From CF-162 sp963667205 (GTDB lineage Bacteria; Chloroflexota; Dehalococcoidia; SM23-28-2; RBG-16-64-32): a stretch of 64,000 nt of DNA. The notes beneath the pieces were generated by a model. The model was given only the letters and a program-made list of their open reading frames with translations. It was not told where the DNA came from and did not search any database. Position 1 is the stretch's first letter. Each line of letters begins with the position of its first letter. Location: assembly GCA_963667205.1 (NCBI GenBank), contig OY762959.1, positions 992,001-1,056,000 on the forward strand, in the 5' to 3' direction. This document shows, in pieces, positions 43,520 to 51,956 of this stretch. Position numbers and translations under genes: made by a program.

Positions 43520-44509
43520 ATGAGCGATACGATCAGCTATCACGAGGTAATAAAGTGGACGGATGAGGAATGCCGTCAGTTTCTGGCCAAGATGCGTTGG
43601 CCAGACGGTATCACCTGTCCTAAGTGCGGCTCAGACGAGACGCCGTACACGATCAATCGCAAGGCCACGTCCAAGAACGTAAAGCGCACGCTGTACAAGT
43701 GCCGCGCCTGTAAGCGCCAGTTCACGGCGACCGTGGGAACCATCTTCGAGGACTCCAAGCTGCCCCTGTCCAAGTGGTTCGCTGCGATATACCTCATGTG
43801 CTCGTCCAAGAAGGGCATCAGCGCCCACCAGATTCACCGGATGCTAAAGGTTCACTACCGCTCCGCGTGGTTCATGTGCCACCGCATCCGCGAGGCCATG
43901 AGGGAAGACGGTTTCCTGCTCTCAGGAACGATTGAGGCGGACGAGACGTACGTTGGCGGCAAGGGCCGACGCGGACACCCGGTAGCTCACCACGAGCGCC
44001 GCCAGCTTGATATGGAAGCGCGAGGACTCAGTCCGTTCCAGCATCAGAAGGGCATGCCGCACACGCGCTCTAACAAGACCATCGTATTCGGGATGATAGA
44101 GCGGGGAGGGCGCGTGCGCTCTCAGGTGGTGCCTGGGGTGTGGGCCGACACTCTCAAGCCGATCATGATAAGCAACATCGACACGAAGAAATCACGTCTC
44201 ATGACGGACGGCCACAAGGTGTACAAGACGATAAGGCACGAGATGCAGCACGACGTGGTGAACCACGAGATTGAGTACACGCGAGGCGACGTTCACACTC
44301 AGGGAAACGAGAACTACTGGTCACTGGTGAAGCGGGGCATCCTCGGCACGTGGCACCACGTGGGTGTGCCGTACCTAGACCAGTACCTGCGGGAGTTTGA
44401 CTACAGGTTCAATCGCCGGAAGATTTCCGACGAGGAGCGTTTCGCTTTGCTGTTCGGCCAGGTTTCGGGTCGGCGCCTGATGTGGTTTTCGCCAGACTCC
44501 TCAGCCTGA
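43520..44509 (+). CDS. IS1595-family transposase (ISXO2-like)
   Basis: The 329 residues have an N-terminal zinc ribbon CPKCGSDETPYTIN...CRACKRQF (about 33-70) and the IS1595 DDE domain: FLLSGTIEADETYVGG (first Asp/Glu), SRLMTDGHKVYKT (second Asp) and HTQGNENYWSLVKRGILG (Asn/Glu region). RRGHPVAHHERRQ is an insert. It is complete. Clear terminal repeats could not be found by eye, so element borders are not given. Confidence 0.9.
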   Translation: MSDTISYHEVIKWTDEECRQFLAKMRWPDGITCPKCGSDETPYTINRKATSKNVKRTLYKCRACKRQFTATVGTIFEDSKLPLSKWFAAIYLMCSSKKGISAHQIHRMLKVHYRSAWFMCHRIREAMREDGFLLSGTIEADETYVGGKGRRGHPVAHHERRQLDMEARGLSPFQHQKGMPHTRSNKTIVFGMIERGGRVRSQVVPGVWADTLKPIMISNIDTKKSRLMTDGHKVYKTIRHEMQHDVVNHEIEYTRGDVHTQGNENYWSLVKRGILGTWHHVGVPYLDQYLREFDYRFNRRKISDEERFALLFGQVSGRRLMWFSPDSSA

Positions 44510-44601
44510 GAACCCGCACGCTTAGCGCGGGCCAGCTTCTTTATCGCTTCCTCGAACGGCATATCAAGGTTGACGGTCGTGTCTTCGTGCTTGTTGGCCA
44601 T
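44401..44601 (-). CDS. small protein convergent with IS1595 transposase
   Basis: The N-terminus MANKHEDTTVNLDMPFEEAIKKLARAK resembles a short protein frequently found beside IS1595-type transposases. The last about 36 codons overlap the transposase gene in antisense. It may be an accessory protein of the element. Function unknown. Confidence 0.55.
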   Translation of the reverse strand: MANKHEDTTVNLDMPFEEAIKKLARAKRAGSQAEESGENHIRRRPETWPNSKAKRSSSEIFRRLNL

Positions 44602-44620
44602 CTGTTAAAGTATAAGTGAA

Positions 44621-44642
44621 ACGCCCCGCGTGGGCGGGGCGT
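44621..44642. terminator. intrinsic terminator
   Basis: The 9-bp GC-rich stem (ACGCCCCGC / GCGGGGCGT, loop GTGG) is followed by CTAGGTTTTA and preceded by an A-rich stretch, so it could work in both directions. It lies beyond the transposase and just upstream of the small convergent gene. Confidence 0.75.
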
Positions 44643-44692
44643 CTAGGTTTTATGGGCCGCAGGTGCGGCATACTGCAGTAAGTCCCTTCCGG

Positions 44693-44732
44693 CGGTGGGG
44701 AGTGAGCCGGTCAGCTTTAAGGCTCCCCACCG
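44693..44732. terminator. hairpin downstream of the 44752-45306 gene
   Basis: The arms CGGTGGGGAG (44693-44702) and CTCCCCACCG (44723-44732) lie 20 bp after the stop of the minus-strand gene. The 20-base loop is long for a terminator. A structural role in the IS1595 element border is an alternative. Confidence 0.5.
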
Positions 44733-44751
44733 TCTACTTATTTCTGGCGTC

Positions 44752-45306
44752 TCAGACCACCTGAGATCGCTCCACGTCGGACGCCTCACGCCCGTTCAAT
44801 GGCTCATTAGTGCGAATACCGAAGACCTTCTTATACTCTCCTGGGCCAAGGCGCCGCCAACTACCGGACCGCGTGAGGATGTTTCCGACAGCCGTAGCCA
44901 GTGGCTTGTCAGCCAAGTCCTCACCCTTCTCCCGTAGCTTCGCGATAACTTCTGACACGAAGACGGCCATACGCTTCGCGTCAGAACTCAGTTCCGACGC
45001 GGCCTGCAACGTCTGCTTCTGCCTATCGTAGCGGGGTAGACGTGTAGGTGCAGGTTGCGCAATCTGCCCGGTAGCCGCGTCTACAGTCAGGAAGCCATAC
45101 ACCCAATCCGGCCCCGGCGCGAATGACGCAATTAGATGGTCAAGAGTATTGTTGAGCAGCGATATGCGATTCATCTGGATCGCCATCGCTTCTTTGACGC
45201 GCCGCGCTGCTGCAACTGCCTCGCCGCGAGCATCAAGCTTCATGAGCATCTCGCTTACTTCAAGTACCCGCCGGCCCAGGTCTTCTGTCGTGCTAGGGTT
45301 CGACAT
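44752..45306 (-). CDS. hypothetical 184-residue protein, helical
   Basis: Residues 1-60 form predicted amphipathic helices (EDLGRRVLEVSEMLMKLDAR). Residues 60-90 contain SFAPGPDWVYGFLTVD. The C-terminal part DKPLATAVGNILTRSGSWRRLGPGEYKKV resembles a winged-helix/HARE-like element seen in DNA-associated proteins. No family recognised. It lies between the transposase island and the rpsB operon. Confidence 0.6.
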   Translation of the reverse strand: MSNPSTTEDLGRRVLEVSEMLMKLDARGEAVAAARRVKEAMAIQMNRISLLNNTLDHLIASFAPGPDWVYGFLTVDAATGQIAQPAPTRLPRYDRQKQTLQAASELSSDAKRMAVFVSEVIAKLREKGEDLADKPLATAVGNILTRSGSWRRLGPGEYKKVFGIRTNEPLNGREASDVERSQVV

Positions 45307-45491
45307 TTCCGCGCCTCGCTTTCTTCTGTCGGGAATCAGTGTACCACACAGCGATAGAGACAGTGAACGGTAGAGAACAACAACGTTGACAGTGTGATCG
45401 CCTCACGCCTGCTATACTCCCCGCACGCCGGGGCGTGACCGTCTCAGGGCGCTTCCTCTGATGTCAGTCGTACTAAGAGCCTCGGTGCTGC

Positions 45492-45497
45492 TATACT
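45492..45497 (+). promoter_or_regulatory. -10 element for a leaderless gene
   Basis: TATACT lies 9 bp before ATG 45507, close enough that the transcript would start at or next to the start codon. A second TGCTATACT at 45410-45418 with TTGACA at 45386 is an upstream alternative. Confidence 0.5.
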
Positions 45498-45506
45498 CTC
45501 CCCACC

Positions 45507-45722
45507 ATGCGCCGTCGCTGGGTGATCGCTCTGATCGCAGCCACCGCCCTCACTTTCCTCATCGGCGGAACAGCTCTTGGCTATTGGGTAATTCCAAACC
45601 CGAAGGGCGAGAGCGGAGACTGCATCATCGCTAGAGCTATCCTTGAACGTGGCACACTCGACGATTCCAGCCTCGACATCATCCGCGCGTGGATAGAAAT
45701 CTACGACGAAGACTGCCGCTAA
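45507..45722 (+). CDS. small exported or membrane-anchored protein
   Basis: The 71 residues have an N-terminal hydrophobic helix (RRRWVIALIAATALTFLIGG) followed by a short acidic outside part with two Cys (GDCIIARA, YDEDCR) that could form a disulfide. Upstream DNA suggests leaderless translation. Not recognised. Confidence 0.55.
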   Translation: MRRRWVIALIAATALTFLIGGTALGYWVIPNPKGESGDCIIARAILERGTLDDSSLDIIRAWIEIYDEDCR

Positions 45723-45762
45723 TCGTACCTAGGGTGTGTGAAGTGTCCAACCCCCGCCGCGG

Positions 45763-45792
45763 TTGTTCGGCGCGAAGGCGACTGTGTATACT
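45763..45792 (+). promoter_or_regulatory. promoter of the rpsB operon
   Basis: TTGTTC (45763-45768) and TATACT (45787-45792) are separated by 18 bp. Transcription would begin about 45800, 25 bp before the TTG start of rpsB, leaving room for the AGGAG at 45812. Confidence 0.6.
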
Positions 45793-45824
45793 AGTCGTTC
45801 GGACGTTCGAACAGGAGTAACTAC

Positions 45825-47000
45825 TTGGTTTCAACCGTTTCAATGAAGTCCCTGCTGGAAGCGGGCGTGCACTTTGGGCACCAGACAAGGCGCTGGAACC
45901 CGAAGATGCGGCGCTTCATCTTCACCGAGCGCAACGGCATCCACATCCTCGACCTGCAGCAGACGGTGCACAAGCTGGCGGACGCCCGCACTTTCGTGCG
46001 CGACCTGATCGCCGAAGGCGGCACGCTGCTCTTCGCCGGCACGAAGCGCCAGGCGCAGGAAGCGATCGAGACTGAAGCGCGGCGCTGCGGCATGCCGTTC
46101 GTGACGACGCGCTGGCTCGGCGGCACCCTGACGAACTTCCACACGATCCAGAACCGCATCGACCACCTCGTGCGCATGGAAGACGCCAAGGCGCGCGGCG
46201 AGTTCGAGTACTACCCGAAGAAGGAACGACTGAAGCTGGAGGAGGAGATCGTCCGGCTGAACCGCTACCTGGGCGGGATCAAGGAGATGACGGCGCTACC
46301 CTCCGCGGTCTTCCTCGTCGACACGACGAAGGAGTACATCGCCGTGGCCGAGGCGCTGCGCATCAACCTGCCGATCGTCTCGCTAGTCGACACCAACTGC
46401 GACCCGGACGTCATCGACTACCCTGTTCCCTCCAACGACGACGCCATCCGCGCCATCAAGCTGATCACCGGCCTGATGGCGGACGCCGTTCTCGAAGGCT
46501 TGACGGCGCGCGAGTTCGCCGAGCAGGCGTCGCTGGAAGCGGAAGACGTCGAGGTGGACGCCTACAAGGAGACGGGCTACGTCGTCTCGCCAGACGAGCA
46601 GTCACCCGCCGAGATCGCCGCCGAAGAAGAAGCAGCCGCCGCCGAGGTCGCCGCGGCCGAGGCAGCCGCCGCCGCGAAGGCAGAAGCTGCGGCGGCCCCC
46701 GCCGCCGAGGGCGAGACGGAGGCCGCGGCCGAGCCCGCGGCAGACGCAGCAGCCGACGCTCCAGCCGACGAGGCCGCAGCGCCTGCAGCCGAAGCCGAAG
46801 CCGACGCCCCAGCTGACGAGGCCGCAGCGCCAGCAGCCGAAGCCGAAGCGAAGGCACCAGCCGCCGAGGCGCCCGCGGAGCCGGAAGAGCAGCCACCGAC
46901 TGACGAAGCGCCGGCTGCCGAGGCCGAAGCCGCCGCGGACGAGGCGAAGCCCGACGAGGGCGACGCGGCCCCGCCCGAAGACGACAGCAAGACCGAGTAA
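45825..47000 (+). CDS. rpsB: 30S ribosomal protein S2 with long acidic tail
   Basis: The S2 core spans residues 1-about 260: SMKSLLEAGVHFGHQTRRWN, TERNGIHILDLQQTVH, VDTNCDPDVIDYPVPSNDDA. Start codon TTG 45825 is supported by AGGAG 7-8 bp upstream. An Ala/Glu/Pro-rich extension of about 130 residues follows, containing two copies of ADEAAAPAAEAEA-type repeats. Bacterial S2 is normally about 240-260 residues; acidic tails occur in several high-GC phyla. First gene of the cluster. Confidence 0.96.
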   Translation: MVSTVSMKSLLEAGVHFGHQTRRWNPKMRRFIFTERNGIHILDLQQTVHKLADARTFVRDLIAEGGTLLFAGTKRQAQEAIETEARRCGMPFVTTRWLGGTLTNFHTIQNRIDHLVRMEDAKARGEFEYYPKKERLKLEEEIVRLNRYLGGIKEMTALPSAVFLVDTTKEYIAVAEALRINLPIVSLVDTNCDPDVIDYPVPSNDDAIRAIKLITGLMADAVLEGLTAREFAEQASLEAEDVEVDAYKETGYVVSPDEQSPAEIAAEEEAAAAEVAAAEAAAAAKAEAAAAPAAEGETEAAAEPAADAAADAPADEAAAPAAEAEADAPADEAAAPAAEAEAKAPAAEAPAEPEEQPPTDEAPAAEAEAAADEAKPDEGDAAPPEDDSKTE

Positions 47001-47031
47001 CCCAGCCAGTCAGTCCCGGGAGCACCACTCA

Positions 47032-47538
47032 ATGGCAATTTCCGCCCAAGACGTTAAGAAGCTGCGCGAGCAGACCGGCGCCGGCATGCTCGACTCCAAA
47101 AAGGCGCTCGAGAAGGCCGCGGGCGACATCGACAAGGCGAAGGTGCTCCTCAACGAGGCCGGCTTCGCCGCCGCCACCAAGCGCGCCGGCCGTGAGACCG
47201 CAGAAGGCGTCGTCCAGTCCTACATCCACCACAACGGGCGCGTCGGCGCGCTCGTAGAAGTCAACTGCGAGAGCGACTTCGTGGCGCGCACGGATGACTT
47301 CAAGGAGCTGGTGGCGGCGATCGCCCTGCAGATCGGCGGTACCCAGCCCAGGTACGTATCGATCGAAGATCTGCCGAAGGGCAGCGACGAGGACCCGAAG
47401 GCCGTCGTCCTGCTCGATCAACCGTACCTGCGGGACGAGTCGAAGACGGTCGGTGATCTGGTCAAGGAGACGATCGCCAAGACGGGCGAGAACATCCGCA
47501 TCAAGCGCTTCGCCCGCTTCGAGCTGGGCGCCGAGTAG
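47032..47538 (+). CDS. tsf: elongation factor Ts (short form)
   Basis: This guanine-nucleotide exchange factor recycles EF-Tu. The 168 residues contain the UBA-like N-terminus VKKLREQTGAGMLDSKKALE, the signature VEVNCESDFVART that contacts EF-Tu, and the C-terminal NIRIKRFARFELG. It lacks one of the two core subdomains of the 280-residue E. coli type, as in thermophiles and Chloroflexota. It follows rpsB by 31 bp. Confidence 0.96.
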   Translation: MAISAQDVKKLREQTGAGMLDSKKALEKAAGDIDKAKVLLNEAGFAAATKRAGRETAEGVVQSYIHHNGRVGALVEVNCESDFVARTDDFKELVAAIALQIGGTQPRYVSIEDLPKGSDEDPKAVVLLDQPYLRDESKTVGDLVKETIAKTGENIRIKRFARFELGAE

Positions 47539-47621
47539 CCGCGCGGACTGGCCAACCACACCCCGCTGCTTGTAGACTGCGCTCAGCGCGTCTCCCCGGT
47601 CGCTCCGGCGACGCCACTACC

Positions 47622-48383
47622 ATGACAAAGGACCCTCCGTATCAACGCATACTCCTGAAACTCAGCGGCGAGGCGCTGCAGGGCGACCAGCCTTACGGCA
47701 TCGACACCGAGAGGCTGAACGCCATCGCCCGCCAGGTGAAAAGGGTGCAGGATACCGGCACCCAGCTCGCGATCGTCGTCGGCGGCGGAAACATCTTCCG
47801 CGGCGCGGAGGCAGAGGCGGCGGGCATGGACCGGGCGACCGGCGACTACGCCGGCATGCTCGCCACGATCATCAACTCCCTGGCGCTGCAGGACGCGCTC
47901 GAACGGGGCGGCGTGGACGTGCGAACGCAGTCGGCGATCACCGTGACGGCGGTCGCTGAGCCCTACATCCGGCGGCGGGCAATGCGGCACCTGGAGAAAG
48001 GGCGCGTCGTCCTCTTCGCCGCAGGCACCGGCAACCCTTACATGACGACCGACACGACGGCGGCCCTGCGCGCGATTGAGACCGACGCCGAGGTGCTGCT
48101 GATGGCGAAGAAGAACGTGGACGGCGTCTACGATGCCGACCCGCACGAGGACGCCTCCGCCAAGCGGTTCCTCAAGATCTCATACTTGGACGCGCTGAAC
48201 CTGCGGCTGCAAGTGATGGACGCAACGGCGCTAACTCTCTGCATGGAGAACGAGCTGCCCATCCTCGTCTTCGATCTGCGCGGCGACGACAGCATCGTCC
48301 GCGCCGCTGTGGGAGAAGAGATCGGAACGCTGGTGAGCAGCGAGCAGTCGAAGCTTCAAGAAGCCTCGGCGACCGGCACGTAG
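47622..48383 (+). CDS. pyrH: uridylate kinase
   Basis: It phosphorylates UMP to UDP in pyrimidine synthesis. Of the amino-acid kinase fold, 253 residues: YQRILLKLSGEALQGD, VVGGGNIFRGAEAEAAGMDRATGDYAG, LFAAGTGNPYMTTDT, KKNVDGVYDADPHEDASAK. The length is normal. It lies between tsf and frr in the standard order. Confidence 0.97.
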   Translation: MTKDPPYQRILLKLSGEALQGDQPYGIDTERLNAIARQVKRVQDTGTQLAIVVGGGNIFRGAEAEAAGMDRATGDYAGMLATIINSLALQDALERGGVDVRTQSAITVTAVAEPYIRRRAMRHLEKGRVVLFAAGTGNPYMTTDTTAALRAIETDAEVLLMAKKNVDGVYDADPHEDASAKRFLKISYLDALNLRLQVMDATALTLCMENELPILVFDLRGDDSIVRAAVGEEIGTLVSSEQSKLQEASATGT

Positions 48384-48403
48384 ACTGGCGAAAGGAACGG
48401 ACG

Positions 48404-48961
48404 ATGGTTCAACAACAGCTTGACGATGCCAGGTCCCGGATGCACGGTGCGGTCGAGGCGCTGCGACACGAACTGGCGGCGGTGCGCACCGGGCGTGCCA
48501 GCGTCAGCCTCGTGGACAACGTGAAGGTCGACTACTACGGCACCTCCACGCCGCTCATCCAGTTGGCGACGATCAGCACGCCGGACCCGAAGATGATCTT
48601 GATCCAGCCTTACGACAAGGGCGCCGTCGGCGATATCGAGAAGTCGCTCCTCAAGTCGGACGTCGGCCTCACGCCGTCGAACGACGGTCAGGTGATCCGC
48701 CTGGCGATCCCGCCGCTAACAGAGGACCGGCGCAAAGAGCTGGCGAAGCAGGTGCGCAAGCGAGTGGAGGACGCGCGCGTGGCCGTGCGCAACGTACGCC
48801 GCGACGTACACGATCACCTGCGCAAGCTGGAGCACGACGGCGAGCTCTCCCAGGACGAGCTGCGCCGCTCCGAGCAGGATCTGCAGAAGGTGACGGACGA
48901 GCACGTGGCGGAGGTGGACACGGTGGGCGACGAGAAAGAGCAAGAAGTCCTGACTGTCTGA
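48404..48961 (+). CDS. frr: ribosome recycling factor
   Basis: It splits post-termination ribosomes with EF-G. The 185 residues include LRHELAAVRTGRASVSLVD, VKVDYYGTSTPLIQLATIS, IPPLTEDRRKELAKQVRK and VRNVRRDVHDHLRKLE. AAAGGAA lies upstream of ATG 48404. Complete. Confidence 0.97.
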   Translation: MVQQQLDDARSRMHGAVEALRHELAAVRTGRASVSLVDNVKVDYYGTSTPLIQLATISTPDPKMILIQPYDKGAVGDIEKSLLKSDVGLTPSNDGQVIRLAIPPLTEDRRKELAKQVRKRVEDARVAVRNVRRDVHDHLRKLEHDGELSQDELRRSEQDLQKVTDEHVAEVDTVGDEKEQEVLTV

Positions 48962-49005
48962 GCCGAAGGGCGAATCGCGGCTGACGTTTTCACGTTCTAT
49001 ACTGT

Positions 49006-49851
49006 GTGACAAACATGGCCCCCTCTCTTCGTATCCCCCGCAAGAAGACGACCCAAGCGCCATCGCTGCGACCCCTCGAACAGGTGCCGCGCCACGTCGC
49101 GATCATCATGGATGGCAACGGCCGCTGGGCCCGGCAGCGGGGCAAGCCGAGGCTCTTCGGGCACCGCGCCGGCACCGAGAACATCCGCCAGATCATCGAG
49201 CGCTTCAGCGACTACGGCGTGTCGTATCTCACGCTCTACGCCTTTTCGACGGAGAACTGGGACCGCCCACGCTTCGAGGTGCGGGGGCTGATGCGCCTGC
49301 TCTCGATGTTCCTCCGGCGCGAGCTGGGAAACCTGCACGAGAACGGCATCAAGCTCGTGCACCTGGGCGACCTGAAGCCTCTGACGGACGGCCTGCAGAA
49401 GCAAGTGCGCGAGGCGATCGAGCTGACGAAGCACAACGATCGCATGGCGCTCTCCATCGCCTTCAACTACGGCGGCAGGGCAGAGATCCTCGAGGCCGTG
49501 CGGGCGATCGTCGCCGACGGCGTGGAGGCGGACCAGATCGACGACGCGCTCTTCTCCCGCTACCTCTCGACCAAAAGCCTGCCGGACCCGGACCTGATCG
49601 TGCGCACGGCCGGCGAGGTGCGCATCTCCAACTTCCTGCTCTGGCAGGGCGCTTACTCGGAGCTCTTCTTCGTTGACGACTACTGGCCGGACTTCGGCGT
49701 CAAGCACGTGGACGACGTCCTGACCGCCTACGGCCTGCGGCGGCGGCGCTTCGGCAGCCTCCTGCCCGATGAGACCGACGCGGCGGCGAACGGCAACGGT
49801 CACGCCAACGGGACCGCGCCGCCCTTCCCCAACGGCCACAACGGGGCGTAA
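49006..49851 (+). CDS. uppS: isoprenyl (undecaprenyl) diphosphate synthase
   Basis: This cis-prenyltransferase makes the C55 carrier for cell-wall and glycan synthesis. The 281 residues include HVAIIMDGNGRWARQRG (catalytic Asp), GHRAGTENIRQII, LTLYAFSTENWDRP and DLIVRTAGEVRISNFLLWQ. GTG 49006 or ATG 49015 may be the start; TATACT at 48998-49003 suggests a leaderless or extra promoter just here. The C-terminal 20 residues are a low-complexity Gly/Asn tail. Confidence 0.95.
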   Translation: MTNMAPSLRIPRKKTTQAPSLRPLEQVPRHVAIIMDGNGRWARQRGKPRLFGHRAGTENIRQIIERFSDYGVSYLTLYAFSTENWDRPRFEVRGLMRLLSMFLRRELGNLHENGIKLVHLGDLKPLTDGLQKQVREAIELTKHNDRMALSIAFNYGGRAEILEAVRAIVADGVEADQIDDALFSRYLSTKSLPDPDLIVRTAGEVRISNFLLWQGAYSELFFVDDYWPDFGVKHVDDVLTAYGLRRRRFGSLLPDETDAAANGNGHANGTAPPFPNGHNGA

Positions 49852-49860
49852 CCGCGCGGC

Positions 49861-50673
49861 ATGCTCGCGCAGCGGCTGATCACAGCAGCCATCGGCATAC
49901 CGCTGGTCGTCGGCGTGATCCTGCTCGGCGGGATCGTGTTCGCGATCGTCGCCAGCGCCGTCCTCGCCCTCGCCAGTCTCGAGTTCTGCGCGCTGGCCGT
50001 CCCCTCGAACGAATCACGACCGCTCTGGCGGCCGCGGCTGCCGGCGCTGGCGGCGGCGGCCGGCGTCGGGCTGGTCGTGGCCGGTGCGGAGGCGGGGTTC
50101 GACGAATGGACCGGCGCGATCGCGGCGGCGGTCGCCTTGACGCTCGTCGTCGCCCTGCTCCGCGCGGACCCTCTGCGCGACTTCGGGAGCTTGATCGCCG
50201 CGGCCGCGGCCGTCGCCTACGTCGGCTTCCTAGGCTCGCACTTCGTGCTGCTGCGGGACCTCGGTGACGGCGAGAAGTGGGTGCTGCTGGCGGTGCTCGG
50301 CACGTGGGCCACCGACACGTTCGCCTACGGCTTCGGGCGCCTGTTCGGGCGACGGAAGCTCGCTCCGCGCATCAGCCCGGGCAAGACGGTCGAGGGCACG
50401 GCCGCGGCGATGATCGGCGGCTTCGCCAGCGTCTTCGTCCTGGGCGAGCTGTTCGACCTGCCGATGAGCACCGCGGAGGCGCTCCTGCTCTGCGTTCTCT
50501 TCTCGCCGTTCGCGATCATCGGCGACCTGGCGGAGTCGTTCGTCAAACGGGGCGCCGGCGTCAAGGACACGAGCGAGCTAGTGCCGGGCCACGGCGGCTT
50601 CCTGGACCGGCTCGATTCGCTGCTGTTCACGGTGCCTCTGGTATACTACTTCGCGATATGGGTCGTGCTATGA
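49861..50673 (+). CDS. cdsA: phosphatidate cytidylyltransferase
   Basis: This membrane enzyme makes CDP-diacylglycerol for phospholipid synthesis. The 270 residues contain about seven hydrophobic segments and the C-terminal signature SFVKRGAGVKDTSELVPGH, GGFLDRLDSL with the conserved Asp residues. GDLAESFVKR is also typical. It is 9 bp after uppS. Confidence 0.95.
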   Translation: MLAQRLITAAIGIPLVVGVILLGGIVFAIVASAVLALASLEFCALAVPSNESRPLWRPRLPALAAAAGVGLVVAGAEAGFDEWTGAIAAAVALTLVVALLRADPLRDFGSLIAAAAAVAYVGFLGSHFVLLRDLGDGEKWVLLAVLGTWATDTFAYGFGRLFGRRKLAPRISPGKTVEGTAAAMIGGFASVFVLGELFDLPMSTAEALLLCVLFSPFAIIGDLAESFVKRGAGVKDTSELVPGHGGFLDRLDSLLFTVPLVYYFAIWVVL

Positions 50674-50728
50674 CCCGTCCGGGCCGTCCTCCGGCCCGAT
50701 TCCTGCGTCTATCTCTTCTTACCTCCCA

Positions 50729-51883
50729 ATGAGACCAACCGGCGTCGCTATTCTCGGCTCTACCGGCTCCATCGGCCGGCAGACGCTGGGCGTCGTTCGC
50801 TCTCTCCCCGACCGCTTTCGCGTCGTTGCTCTGAGCGCCGGCCGCAACGTCACGCTGCTGGAGGAGCAAGCGCGCGAGTTCAAGCCGGCGCTGATCTGCT
50901 CCGACCGCGAGGCTGACTATCTTCGCGGGCGAATGAGCGACGGCTCGATCGCCGCCGAATGGGCGGACGCGGAAGAGATGGCCGCCCACCCGGACGTCGA
51001 CGTCGTCGTCGTGGCGACGGTGGGCGCGGCCGGTCTCGGGCCGTCGCTGGCGGCGGCGCACGCGGGCAAAGCGATCGCGATCGCGAACAAGGAAGTGCTG
51101 GTGATGGCGGGCCAGATCGTGACGGAGGAGGCGCGGCTTCACGGCGCCGAGCTAAGGCCGGTGGACTCGGAACATTCGGCGATCTGGCAGTGCCTCTGGG
51201 GCGAGGCGGCGGAGTCCGTCGACCGGCTGATCATCACGGCCTCGGGCGGCGCACTGCGCGACCTCCCCCCGGATGAGCTGGAGCGCGTAACGGCCGAGGA
51301 AGCGCTTCGTCACCCTAACTGGCAGATGGGCAAGAAGGTCACGGTAGACAGCGCCACGCTCCTCAACAAAGGCCTCGAGTGCATCGAGGCGCGCTGGCTT
51401 TTCGACATCCCGTACGAGCGCATCGACGTCCTCCTGCACCGCGAGAGCGTCGTCCACTCACTCGTCGAGTTCATCGACGGCTCCGTCAAGGCGCAGCTCG
51501 GCGTGCCGGATATGCGGCTGCCGATACAGTGCGCCCTGACCTACCCCGACCGCCTTCCCGGTGTCGACGTGCCCCGCCTGGACTTGAAGACGCTCGGCAC
51601 GCTGACGTTCGGGGTCCCGACGGCGGGCCGGTTCCCGTGCCTGGCGCTGGCCCTGGAGGCGGGGCGGCGCGGCGGCACGGCGCCGGCAGCACTGGCGGCG
51701 GCCGATGAGGTCGCCGTGAGCCACTTCATAGCGGGGCACATCGGTTTCGCGGATATCCCGCGCGCGATCGAAGACACGGTCACGACCGACCGCCACGTCG
51801 CCGATCCGTCGCTTGAGGAAGTGGTGGAGTCGGACCGGCGGGCGCGCGCCTTCGCTGAGGACTGGGTGAAGGCCAAGGCGTAA
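50729..51883 (+). CDS. dxr: 1-deoxy-D-xylulose-5-phosphate reductoisomerase
   Basis: First committed step of the MEP isoprenoid pathway, NADPH-dependent. The 384 residues include GSTGSIGRQTLGVV (NADPH), AIANKEVLVMAG, PVDSEHSAIWQCL (metal Asp/Glu), SGGALRDLPPDEL and HPNWQMGKKVTVDSATL, NKGLECIEARWLF. Complete. In the same cluster as ispG, so two MEP enzymes are co-located. Confidence 0.97.
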   Translation: MRPTGVAILGSTGSIGRQTLGVVRSLPDRFRVVALSAGRNVTLLEEQAREFKPALICSDREADYLRGRMSDGSIAAEWADAEEMAAHPDVDVVVVATVGAAGLGPSLAAAHAGKAIAIANKEVLVMAGQIVTEEARLHGAELRPVDSEHSAIWQCLWGEAAESVDRLIITASGGALRDLPPDELERVTAEEALRHPNWQMGKKVTVDSATLLNKGLECIEARWLFDIPYERIDVLLHRESVVHSLVEFIDGSVKAQLGVPDMRLPIQCALTYPDRLPGVDVPRLDLKTLGTLTFGVPTAGRFPCLALALEAGRRGGTAPAALAAADEVAVSHFIAGHIGFADIPRAIEDTVTTDRHVADPSLEEVVESDRRARAFAEDWVKAKA

Positions 51884-51956
51884 GGCCGGAGCCGGAGCGA
51901 GATCGTATCAGGTGAGACGACGTTTTTTCTTGAGAGAAGCTTACTAGAGTAGATAC

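Noticed and set aside
51930..51956. Separate promoter just before rseP (TTGAGA and TAGATA)
   Set aside because: The spacing is only about 14 bp, too short for a normal sigma-70-type promoter.
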